Made by a program: the position numbers and the translations under genes. The notes beneath the pieces were generated by a model. The model searched no databases, had not been told where the DNA came from, and saw only the letters and a program-made list of their open reading frames with translations. A DNA stretch of 55,000 bases from an uncultured Fidelibacterota bacterium (GTDB lineage Bacteria; Fidelibacterota; Marinisomatia; Marinisomatales; Marinisomataceae), in NCBI GenBank assembly GCA_902624275.1, contig CACNWW010000001.1, positions 1 to 55,000 of the forward strand. The letters run 5' to 3'. Positions 43,860 to 51,443 of the stretch are shown one piece after another; position 1 is the stretch's first letter; every line of letters begins with the position of its first letter.

Positions 43860-44429
43860 CTACTCCTTAAAATGTTTCATTTTTTCAGCCAACTGAATAC
43901 GACCTCTATTTATTCTAGATTTGATCGTACCAATCGGTATTTCCAGTATTTTACTTATTTCTTCATAGGAAAGTTCCTGAAAATCTCTTAAAACTACAGC
44001 CATTCTAAAATTTTCGGGAATCTCGTCTAAAAATTTGTTTAATTGACCTATTGCAATTTCATTTTGAACCTTAGAATCCAAAGATTCTTCTTTAGAATTA
44101 ATATCTATAACCTGTCCATCATCTGTCCATAAGGAATCTGTCTTCTTCCTTTTATTTTTTCTTAATTCGGTTAACGCATTATTTTTTGCGATTGTAAAAA
44201 TCCAAGTTGAAAATTTTGCAACGTTCTTATAATAGCTTGCATGTGTATATAATTTAATTAATGTATCTTGCACTACATCTTCTGCCTGCTCAACATTATT
44301 GAAATATCTTATCACAAAGTTTAACAACCTGTCTTTGTATCTTTTAACAAGCTCGTTATAGGCGTTAATATCTCCTTCCTGAAATCTTAAAATTAATTTT
44401 TCATCAGAATATTTAAATTTATCATTCAT
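43860..44429 (-). CDS. ECF-type RNA polymerase sigma factor (RpoE-like)
   Basis: A 189-residue group 4 sigma factor. Region 2 spans about 10-75 (FQEGDINAYNELVKRYKD, and the QAEDVVQDTLIKLY block for core and -10 binding), and region 4 spans about 125-180 (LSYEEISKILEIPIGTIKSR, the helix-turn-helix for -35 recognition). I choose ATG 44429, which has a GGAG site and overlaps holA by eight bases; a longer frame starting at 44474 would run 53 bases into holA. A probable anti-sigma follows. Envelope genes downstream suggest an envelope-stress role, which is inference. Confidence 0.92.
   Translation of the reverse strand: MNDKFKYSDEKLILRFQEGDINAYNELVKRYKDRLLNFVIRYFNNVEQAEDVVQDTLIKLYTHASYYKNVAKFSTWIFTIAKNNALTELRKNKRKKTDSLWTDDGQVIDINSKEESLDSKVQNEIAIGQLNKFLDEIPENFRMAVVLRDFQELSYEEISKILEIPIGTIKSRINRGRIQLAEKMKHFKE
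43863..43868 (-). promoter_or_regulatory. Strong ribosome binding site of the anti-sigma gene
   Basis: AAGGAG on the minus strand inside the last codons of the sigma gene, about five bases before the anti-sigma ATG. It couples the two genes and would keep anti-sigma production high relative to sigma. Confidence 0.65.
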
Positions 44430-45420
44430 GTCGGAAGGCTCCGTTAATAATGTTTGCAAATTCTGTCTCATCAATTATTTTCTGTGTTTTTAGTTTAATG
44501 TCAGTTTGAGCAAAAATATTAATCGCACGCTCCAGCTCATTAAGTGAATAATTATTTGTTGCTGGACTTATTCTCTTTAATAAATTTCCTCTTATATTTC
44601 TACTAGATGCTTCAATTAAAGTTCCATTATTTTTTTTGGCAATAAAAATTGCCTCCAATAAATTGAACATAGAATTAATTAAATATGAAAGACCATATTG
44701 TTTCATAATTGATAAACCGTTTTCAAAAATTGCATCTACTCTTCTATCACATACTGCATAATTTAATTCCCATAACTGCTTCTCCTTGTGAATATTACTT
44801 GATTTTTCAAGAGAATTGAGAAGATCTTTTTCATCGCTAGATACTAAACTTGATTTTGATATCTCATTAAAAATTTCTGAGAGGTTGTTTCCAAAAATTT
44901 CAATTATTTTTTGAACATAATTATCTGAAATTTTAAGATTTAATTCATGCGCAAATAAATGTATCCAATGCTTCATTTCACTTTCGAATGGAGTAGAAAT
45001 ATCAATGACATCCAGTATTTTTGAAAATTCTTTAGTAACCGCACTTTTTATAGTGTTTGACTTAGATTTATAATCATATGATAAAAAATTATTGTCAATA
45101 AATATGATTTGATTAGAACTATTTGAATCAAAATTATGAAGCAGGAGTTCTGAATTCTTTTTATTTAGCTTATTAATATTTTTCACAATTATAAGCTTAT
45201 CGTTTGCAAACAAATCTTGAGATCCAAATACGTTAATCAATTGATCTAATGGGTCACTTTTATCTGCACAGTCAAATATGAATGTTTCATCCTTTTTTTG
45301 CGAATTTTTAATTAATTGATTCTTTATAAAGAAATACAAAAAATCATTATCTCCAACTAGTAGATAGTTATTACTAAAAGATTGATTTTTATCGGAAAGA
45401 AATTGTAAAGCTTTAATCAT
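44422..45420 (-). CDS. holA: DNA polymerase III, delta subunit
   Basis: A 332-residue clamp-loader subunit. The N-terminal AAA+-like domain begins NNYLLVGDNDFLYFFIKNQL and includes SQDLFANDKLIIVKNINKLNK, a typical HolA pattern; no functional Walker A is expected. The C-terminal collar helices end with RAINIFAQTDIKLKT. It loads the beta clamp with the other subunits. Its stop overlaps the sigma start by eight bases. Confidence 0.88.
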   Translation of the reverse strand: MIKALQFLSDKNQSFSNNYLLVGDNDFLYFFIKNQLIKNSQKKDETFIFDCADKSDPLDQLINVFGSQDLFANDKLIIVKNINKLNKKNSELLLHNFDSNSSNQIIFIDNNFLSYDYKSKSNTIKSAVTKEFSKILDVIDISTPFESEMKHWIHLFAHELNLKISDNYVQKIIEIFGNNLSEIFNEISKSSLVSSDEKDLLNSLEKSSNIHKEKQLWELNYAVCDRRVDAIFENGLSIMKQYGLSYLINSMFNLLEAIFIAKKNNGTLIEASSRNIRGNLLKRISPATNNYSLNELERAINIFAQTDIKLKTQKIIDETEFANIINGAFRHE

Positions 45421-45433
45421 ATTTTTTTATCAA

Positions 45434-46924
45434 CTAAGATATTCCATAACTACCAGATTGAATTTGCGTAACTGAATCTCTATTGGAATTTTTTTCTTTT
45501 TTTGTGTAAGTCAATTTACTAATTACAATAACTACAATAAATGCTAATACAAAGCTTGTTAATCTTTCGGTAACAATCAATTTTAGAAAGTCACTACTCC
45601 CCCAGATCATTGTTACAATTGAACCAGTTAAAAGACCGGCGATTATACCTTCCTTCGTTGTCTTTTTCCACCACAAAGATAAGATAACTGCAGGGCCAAA
45701 TGAAGAACCTAGTCCGCTCCATGCAAAACTAACAATTCCAAAAATTGAATCTCCTGAAACTTCAGAATACATAGCAGTTACATAAGCGAATAATCCAAGA
45801 ATGATTGTGATGTATCTGGTATTGGTTAATTTATTTGATTTTTTTGTTTTAATCACTTTGTTCAACTTTAAATCTTCGCTAATTGCAGATGTAGATACTA
45901 ATAATTGAGAGTCAGCAGTGGACATCATGGCTGCTACAGCACCAGAAATAAGCAATCCAGCAATCCATGCAGGTAATAATGTTTGTGCTAATAATGGCAT
46001 TGCAATTTCAGAATCTTTACCGATAAAAAAATCTTCACCAAAATAGCCTAATGCTACAATTCCAATCATAAATGCACCAAAAATTCCAGGAATAGCCCAA
46101 AAAGCTGCAATCCATTTAGCTTTTTTAATATCATTAACAGACTTTATAGCCATGTATCTAATTAGTAAATGTGGTTGACCAAAATACCCTAGACCCCAAC
46201 TCATTCCTCCTAATGCAACTGACAAAGCTCCAAAACCTGTAAGTCCTGAAAAAACTGAATTTCTTTCTATTGAATTAAACTTTAATAATTCAGATAAACT
46301 TTGATCAAAAGAAAGTAACTCAAAAAGACCAACAATTGGCAAAACAACTAAAGTTCCTATCATTAACACACCTTGAATCAAGTCAGTCCAAGCTACTGCC
46401 AATAAACCACCCAAAATCGTATATATGATAATGATTATAGCACTTAGAGTTATTCCATACAAAGGATCAATACCAAAAATAGTATTTAAAATTTTTCCTG
46501 AACCGTGAAACTGCGCTGAAACATAAAAAGTAAAAAATATTCCAATGATTAAAGCTGAAATAATCCTGATTAAACCAGAGGAATCATTTAATTTTTTTTC
46601 AAGGAAATCTGGAATTGTTAATGAATCAAATTTTTCTGTTTCATCTCTTAATCGTTCTGCAATTAAAAACCAAGAGGATATAATACCAATTGTAATACCA
46701 AATACTGCCCAAATTTCGCCATATCCGATTGCTATTGCTGCGCCAGGGAGCCCAAGAAGAAGCCATGCTGATTCTCCTGAAGCTCTTTCTGAAAATGCTG
46801 TTACCCATGGTCCAAGCCTTCTTCCAGCTAACAAAAAATCTAATTGCGAAGAGACAAATTTATTTGAAAGGATTCCAACAAAGATAATTAATAAAAGATA
46901 AAGAATAAATATTACTTCAATCAT
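45434..46924 (-). CDS. putP: Sodium/proline symporter-like SSS transporter
   Basis: A 496-residue SSS protein with about twelve or thirteen membrane segments. The SERASGESAWLLLGLPGA block near residue 45 matches the PutP-type substrate/Na+ region, followed by VAWTDLIQGVLM and MSTADSQLLVSTSAI. PutP imports proline with Na+, and pruA elsewhere in the window would use it; the substrate is a family inference. I choose the ATG at 46924 (MIEVIF), giving a four-base ATGA overlap with uppP; a longer frame from 46963 runs back into uppP without a better start. Confidence 0.85.
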   Translation of the reverse strand: MIEVIFILYLLLIIFVGILSNKFVSSQLDFLLAGRRLGPWVTAFSERASGESAWLLLGLPGAAIAIGYGEIWAVFGITIGIISSWFLIAERLRDETEKFDSLTIPDFLEKKLNDSSGLIRIISALIIGIFFTFYVSAQFHGSGKILNTIFGIDPLYGITLSAIIIIIYTILGGLLAVAWTDLIQGVLMIGTLVVLPIVGLFELLSFDQSLSELLKFNSIERNSVFSGLTGFGALSVALGGMSWGLGYFGQPHLLIRYMAIKSVNDIKKAKWIAAFWAIPGIFGAFMIGIVALGYFGEDFFIGKDSEIAMPLLAQTLLPAWIAGLLISGAVAAMMSTADSQLLVSTSAISEDLKLNKVIKTKKSNKLTNTRYITIILGLFAYVTAMYSEVSGDSIFGIVSFAWSGLGSSFGPAVILSLWWKKTTKEGIIAGLLTGSIVTMIWGSSDFLKLIVTERLTSFVLAFIVVIVISKLTYTKKEKNSNRDSVTQIQSGSYGIS

Positions 46925-47664
46925 GCTACTATACTCACAATTATACAATACAAACCAAACCACCAGAAATCAAATTTTTTCAGAAATGCTACTAAAAAGT
47001 ATAAACTCAGATATCCAAAAATGAATGATGATAAAAATAATCCTACTCCATCTAACAAGTTTACGGCATCAAATCCTGAAGAGAATAGTAATTCATAAAA
47101 AATTGAGAGAATAATAACTGGTATAACCATAAAGAAACAGTACTGAATAGATTTTTCTTTGTTTAGCCCTAACATTAAAGCTGAACTTATTACCATTCCA
47201 GATCTGGAAATTCCAGGAAGAATTGCAATAGATTGAAATATTCCTAACAATAAAGCAGATTTAAAATTAAAATTAAATGAAAATGAACTTTTTAATAAGC
47301 TCATTAGTATTATTAGAACTCCATTAGCTAATAAAGAGTATTGGACAAATTTGTAATTAAAAAATTGCTCAAAGTCAAACATAAGGCCAAAGATAATAGC
47401 TGGAATAGTAGATATTACTAACAACTTTATAGTGTCTGGGTTAAAAAAATCATTTTCGTTTTTTGAAGAAAAGAAAGAAGCCTTATAAAATAAAAGTATG
47501 CTGAATAAAGTTCCAAAATGAGCAATAATTTCAGCAGAAGCTCCTTCATTTTTTATTTTTAAAAAATCTTGAAATAATACTAGATGACCAGAACTACTTA
47601 CTGGAAAAAATTCAGTTAATCCCTGAATCATGCCTAAAATAATGTAATTAATTAATTCATTCAT
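46921..47664 (-). CDS. uppP: Undecaprenyl-diphosphatase
   Basis: A 247-residue BacA-family membrane phosphatase that recycles undecaprenyl pyrophosphate to the monophosphate carrier for peptidoglycan and glycan synthesis. Signatures are GLTEFFPVSSSGH (15-27) and PGISRSG (150-156). Around seven hydrophobic segments are present. It overlaps pgeF by eight bases upstream and the PutP-like gene by four downstream. Confidence 0.94.
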   Translation of the reverse strand: MNELINYIILGMIQGLTEFFPVSSSGHLVLFQDFLKIKNEGASAEIIAHFGTLFSILLFYKASFFSSKNENDFFNPDTIKLLVISTIPAIIFGLMFDFEQFFNYKFVQYSLLANGVLIILMSLLKSSFSFNFNFKSALLLGIFQSIAILPGISRSGMVISSALMLGLNKEKSIQYCFFMVIPVIILSIFYELLFSSGFDAVNLLDGVGLFLSSFIFGYLSLYFLVAFLKKFDFWWFGLYCIIVSIVA

Positions 47665-48277
47665 AATAAATTAAACCAGTCATTCTTTTTGAAGTCTTGT
47701 TACGTCTATAAGAATGGTAATTTTCATTTTCATAAGTACATTGATTGCAATCAATAACATTTTTAACACCAAGTTTTTGCAATTGAGAGCTTGCAACACC
47801 TTTCAAATTACAAAAAAATCTATCTTCAACTTTATCAATGAACTCATTTCCAAAATAGTCAATAAATTCATTTTTCACCTCATAATTTTTTTGAGAAATT
47901 GATGGTCCAATAAACGCTGTTATATCGTTAAGATCATTAATATGACTTTTTAATAAATTGGTAGACTTTAAAATAATACCATTTTTAAGACCTTTCCAGC
48001 CTGCATGAATTACTCCAAAAATATTTTTATGCTTATGAATGAAAAAAATAGGCAAGCAATCAGCTGTTTTAACTTGTAAAGCATAATTTTTATTGCATGC
48101 AAAAATTCCATCCACGTTACTATATACTAATTTTTTATTTTTTACTACTTCGATATTTGTAGAATGGGTTTGAGACATTGAAACAATAGCTTTTTGTAAG
48201 ATATTGTTCTCTTCAGCGTTTGAAAAAATTACTTTTAATCCATTTTGATTGATTTTATATGAAAAATCAAAAATCAT
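47657..48277 (-). CDS. pgeF: Multicopper-polyphenol oxidase/laccase-fold protein (PgeF/YfiH family)
   Basis: A 206-residue protein with the zinc-ligand set of the family: His38 in QTHST, Cys74 in TADCLPIF and His91 in HAGWKG, plus GPSISQKNYEV. Members act as purine nucleoside phosphorylases/adenosine deaminases or correct misincorporated L-Ser in peptidoglycan precursors (PgeF); which applies here is unknown. It is somewhat shorter than the usual 240-260 residues. Its position upstream of uppP fits a cell-wall link. Confidence 0.87.
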   Translation of the reverse strand: MIFDFSYKINQNGLKVIFSNAEENNILQKAIVSMSQTHSTNIEVVKNKKLVYSNVDGIFACNKNYALQVKTADCLPIFFIHKHKNIFGVIHAGWKGLKNGIILKSTNLLKSHINDLNDITAFIGPSISQKNYEVKNEFIDYFGNEFIDKVEDRFFCNLKGVASSQLQKLGVKNVIDCNQCTYENENYHSYRRNKTSKRMTGLIYYE

Positions 48278-48280
48278 AAT

Positions 48281-50068
48281 TTATCTAGAATCATATATTT
48301 TTCTATTCGAAAATCTAACTACCTTAGAACCTTGGTTTGATGTGGAATTAGAAAAATCAAAATTCCTTGTAATTCCTTCAAAACTTAATGAAGAACTAAA
48401 ATCAAATTTTGATTTATTAAAGCTTGAATTAATTAAAAAGTTTGAAAAATCCATTCCAAAATGAAACGCATTATTTAAAGATGGGTCATAATCATATTCA
48501 CTATTTTTTATATATTTTGGAATGAAATTTGATGAAAACAACATATCTGAAATATGCGGTGAAACACTTTCTTGTTTTAGTAAGTCTAGATTAAGCCAAT
48601 TTTCGTTTCCTAAAAGTTGCGTTTCTAGATTAGATAATGAGACTTGAGAAGCAACAAACTCTAAAGCATTAGAACTCACAGGATAAAATAATCCATCGAT
48701 AGTTTCCAAAATCACTTCGGTAGAATCAATTGACTCTTCTTGTTCTAAATTAAACATATCATAAACTTCATCATTATCGACTTCAAACATCGAGTCAAGA
48801 ACATCAATCTCAACCCCTAAAAATTCTTGATACTCATCTCGGGTTTCAATCTCCCATGCGACCTCTCTTAATTCATTAAAATTTGGACGAAGGTCAATTG
48901 CAGAATTTTCTTCATACCAACCTATATATACTGGCTCTTTATTTAGCTTATCCAAGGCTATTAAAAAAGAATCAACTTCTTTTATACCAAGATCTGTTCT
49001 AGGCGCTATGATGGCAATATTATTTAATTCAAAATTATCTAGATAATGATTTACCAATAATTGATTTCTAAAATCAACAGATGAGTTTAATGAATATATA
49101 TTCTTATTAACATTTGAAAGATTGTCTAATGATGTAAAGGGTGCAAAAATTGGAATTTTTTCCGTAGAAACTGAACTTGCTCCTGCAATTAAATTCTTAT
49201 CCAAAAATGGACCAATAATCGCACTTACCTTATGTTTATCAACCAAATACTTAAATGCTTCAACTGTCAAAATTGGATCTTTGTAATTATCAATGATAAT
49301 AAATTGAATCTTGTCATTTGATTGTGAAATTTGATTTGCCTCTAATAATCCTTTTAAAAATGCATTCGTAATTTCAAGTCCTTCTCCTTCCAAGGGAAGT
49401 ACGATCCCAACTTTTCTTGAAAATGATGTTTTAGAATCAATATTTCTTTTTAAAAAATTATAATTAGATCTGAATTCTCTATCTAAGCTGCTTTGGTCAA
49501 TTTCGTTAAATTTGCTTGAAATTTCTTTTGAATTACTATAAACCAATGAAAAAGCTTGTGCTAAAAGAATAATATTTAAATTACTTTCATGATCTTCAAC
49601 GATTTCCATTAATTCTAAATTTTCAAAATTTAGATTTAGTGGTATGGTCTGAACTATTCTTTTATTAATGATTCTTTTTGATCGAGAATCGATATTTGAT
49701 CTCCTTGCATCTAAGTAATTTTTAAAAGCATAATCGTAATAACCCTTTGAAGAAAAAATATCTCCTAAAGTCAAATGAAAAGATGTTTTTAGATTAGGAG
49801 GATAGTTAAGAGGATTCATTGATTTTGCTGTATTTAAAGCAGCATCAAAATCTTTAAGATTATAATACGCTTTAAGCTTTAAAACCATAGCATGATTTGC
49901 ATAATTTGTATCGAGAATAGTACTCTCATCAATTCTTGCGATGACAGAATTATTTTTTTCACGATTTAAATCCTCTAAAAGTGATTCAATAAATGTTTCA
50001 CTTGCTTCGCTATCAATTGATTGAGCAAATAGGCTTCCAGATAAAATAATATTTATAAATAATTTCAT
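48281..50068 (-). CDS. Exported TPR plus periplasmic-binding-fold protein (LpoA-like)
   Basis: A 595-residue protein with a signal peptide (IILSGSLFAQS) but no lipobox Cys. The first about 210 residues are helical with TPR-like repeats (AMVLKLKAYYNLKDFDAALN, HLTLGDIFSSKGYYDYAFKN). The rest resembles a type I periplasmic-binding (branched-chain amino acid/LivJ) fold: RKVGIVLPLEG at about 223, AIIGPFLDKN and IAIIAPRTDLG. An acidic stretch (about 410-460) interrupts the second lobe. This order matches LpoA, the outer-membrane activator of penicillin-binding protein 1A, yet without lipid anchoring. The position near uppP and pgeF supports a cell-wall role; function is inference. Confidence 0.72.
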   Translation of the reverse strand: MKLFINIILSGSLFAQSIDSEASETFIESLLEDLNREKNNSVIARIDESTILDTNYANHAMVLKLKAYYNLKDFDAALNTAKSMNPLNYPPNLKTSFHLTLGDIFSSKGYYDYAFKNYLDARRSNIDSRSKRIINKRIVQTIPLNLNFENLELMEIVEDHESNLNIILLAQAFSLVYSNSKEISSKFNEIDQSSLDREFRSNYNFLKRNIDSKTSFSRKVGIVLPLEGEGLEITNAFLKGLLEANQISQSNDKIQFIIIDNYKDPILTVEAFKYLVDKHKVSAIIGPFLDKNLIAGASSVSTEKIPIFAPFTSLDNLSNVNKNIYSLNSSVDFRNQLLVNHYLDNFELNNIAIIAPRTDLGIKEVDSFLIALDKLNKEPVYIGWYEENSAIDLRPNFNELREVAWEIETRDEYQEFLGVEIDVLDSMFEVDNDEVYDMFNLEQEESIDSTEVILETIDGLFYPVSSNALEFVASQVSLSNLETQLLGNENWLNLDLLKQESVSPHISDMLFSSNFIPKYIKNSEYDYDPSLNNAFHFGMDFSNFLINSSFNKSKFDFSSSLSFEGITRNFDFSNSTSNQGSKVVRFSNRKIYDSR

Positions 50069-50090
50069 AATAATATAAATATAAGCTTAA

Positions 50091-50414
50091 TTAATCAGTT
50101 TTAAACACATTTACCAATACAACACCTATAACGATAAAAAACAATCCAATGATAGTTGGTAAATTTAAAGGTTGTTTGTAAAAAAGATAACTCAATATTG
50201 CTACAGAAAAGACACCAAGTCCCGCCCATGATGCATAAACAATTGATAATGGTAATTTCGAAACTGCAACAGATAAAAGGTAAAAAGACAAAGAATAAAA
50301 AATTATAACTAAGCTAGTTGGAATTAACTTTGAAAATTCTTTTGTTAAAGGAAGTAACATTGTGCCCGTTACCTCAAATAAAATTGCAAACAGTAGGGCT
50401 AAATATAAATTCAT
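50091..50414 (-). CDS. Small multidrug resistance (SMR) family transporter
   Basis: A 107-residue protein with four hydrophobic segments. EmrE's key residues sit at exactly the same numbers: Glu14 (FEVTGT), Tyr40, Tyr60 and Trp63 (VYASWAGLG). EmrE-type proteins export cationic drugs or osmolytes in exchange for protons; guanidinium or choline-like substrates are also known. Single-gene form suggests a homodimer. An AGGA site lies before the ATG. Confidence 0.9.
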   Translation of the reverse strand: MNLYLALLFAILFEVTGTMLLPLTKEFSKLIPTSLVIIFYSLSFYLLSVAVSKLPLSIVYASWAGLGVFSVAILSYLFYKQPLNLPTIIGLFFIVIGVVLVNVFKTD

Positions 50415-50432
50415 GAGGTTATCCTGAAATAA

Positions 50433-50879
50433 TTAAATCCACCTTCTAGTTGTATTAGAATATTGAGTAAATTTGTCACCAAACAATTCATTCATAGCTT
50501 CTTCTTCTGGAAAAATTTGAAATTTCGTAATAAAAATGAAGAATGATAGTGATATAATTATTCCCCCAAGAAGATTAAACTTAAAAGAAATAGACAATAA
50601 TATAATTAGCATTCCAAGATACATTGGATTTCTTGAAAACCTAAATATTCCAGAAGTTACTAAGGATGAAGCCTGCTTGGGTTTTAAAGGATTGACAGTT
50701 GTTTTTTGATTTCTGAAAGATATGACTGCTGAAATAAAAACAATCAATCCTACAATCAAAAGAAATAAGCTAATACCATTATTACTAAAATTCAAAAATT
50801 GATTAAAGAAGGATTTTGAATAATAAATTGATATACCACAAATGAGAGTTACGATTGGAGGTGGAATTCTATTATTCAT
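50433..50879 (-). CDS. Isoprenylcysteine carboxyl methyltransferase/phospholipid methyltransferase family protein
   Basis: A 148-residue membrane protein with about four segments and the family C-terminal block RFSRNPMYLGMLIILL, followed by EEEAMNELFGDKFTQY. Members use SAM to methylate membrane lipids or lipid-linked groups. The bacterial substrate is usually unknown. It is eighteen bases upstream of the SMR gene. Confidence 0.85.
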   Translation of the reverse strand: MNNRIPPPIVTLICGISIYYSKSFFNQFLNFSNNGISLFLLIVGLIVFISAVISFRNQKTTVNPLKPKQASSLVTSGIFRFSRNPMYLGMLIILLSISFKFNLLGGIIISLSFFIFITKFQIFPEEEAMNELFGDKFTQYSNTTRRWI

Positions 50880-50933
50880 ATTTTATCGTATTACAACTAT
50901 TCAACAGTGTTGTTTTGGTTTCGGACAGATTGA

Positions 50934-51368
50934 TTAATATTTTTTTTGTTCAATGAGTTTACCATTCTTGTAGGTTTCTTCTTTTTTGAGTTTTCCATCA
51001 TCGTAGTACTCTTTGTATGGTCCATCTTTTATACCATCTTTATAGGTTCCTTCTCCCTCAAGTTGTCCGTTTTCGTAGTAAGATTTGAAAGGTCCATCTT
51101 GTTTATCATCTTTATAGTATCCTAAAACCTTAAGGTTTCCGTTTTTATAATACCAATTCATTTTTCCGTTTCGTTTTCCGTCTCTGAATTGAAACTCTTT
51201 TAAAATTTGACCTTCATCATAATAAGTAGTAAATAATCCTTCAACTTTATTATTCTTAAAAGTTCCCTCTCCTCTAACTTTTCCATTTGGATAATAATCT
51301 TTATAAGGTCCATCATCTTTAGAACACCCAATCAAGATTAATAAGAGTAATGGTAGTAGTTTTTTCAT
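50934..51368 (-). CDS. MORN-repeat lipoprotein (YwqK-like)
   Basis: A 144-residue lipoprotein (lipobox LILIGC, Cys16) made of about six MORN_2-type repeats of roughly 23 residues, such as YKDYYPNGKVRGEGTFKNNK and PFKSYYENGQLEGEGTYKDG. The repeats are visible at DNA level as similar 60-70-base units. YwqK-type proteins have been called antitoxins, but no toxin gene is adjacent; an envelope surface repeat protein is more likely. It lies behind glmS after a gap of 75 bases. Confidence 0.85.
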   Translation of the reverse strand: MKKLLPLLLLILIGCSKDDGPYKDYYPNGKVRGEGTFKNNKVEGLFTTYYDEGQILKEFQFRDGKRNGKMNWYYKNGNLKVLGYYKDDKQDGPFKSYYENGQLEGEGTYKDGIKDGPYKEYYDDGKLKKEETYKNGKLIEQKKY

Positions 51369-51403
51369 TTGATTAAATCTAGGAAAAATTTAAGAAAGAA
51401 GAA

Positions 51404-51422
51404 GGTGTTTTTGAAAAACATC
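51404..51422 (-). terminator. Weak hairpin after glmS
   Basis: Minus strand: TGTTT-(5-base loop)-AAACA with one outer G-C pair beyond a mismatch, followed by a pyrimidine-rich run (TTCTTCTTTC...). The stem is short and AT-rich, so it is at best a poor terminator; it is the only such site noted in a run of genes that otherwise lacks terminators. Confidence 0.22.
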
Positions 51423-51443
51423 AACCAGGAAATCTACCCGAAA

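Noticed and set aside
44430-44474. Longer N terminus for the ECF sigma factor
   Set aside because: It would extend 53 bases into holA and adds residues not found in the family; the ATG at 44429 has a GGAG site and a normal eight-base overlap.
50902-50912. CAACAGTGTTG palindrome upstream of the lipid methyltransferase as an operator
   Set aside because: Only eleven bases, with no convincing promoter next to it; too short to claim.
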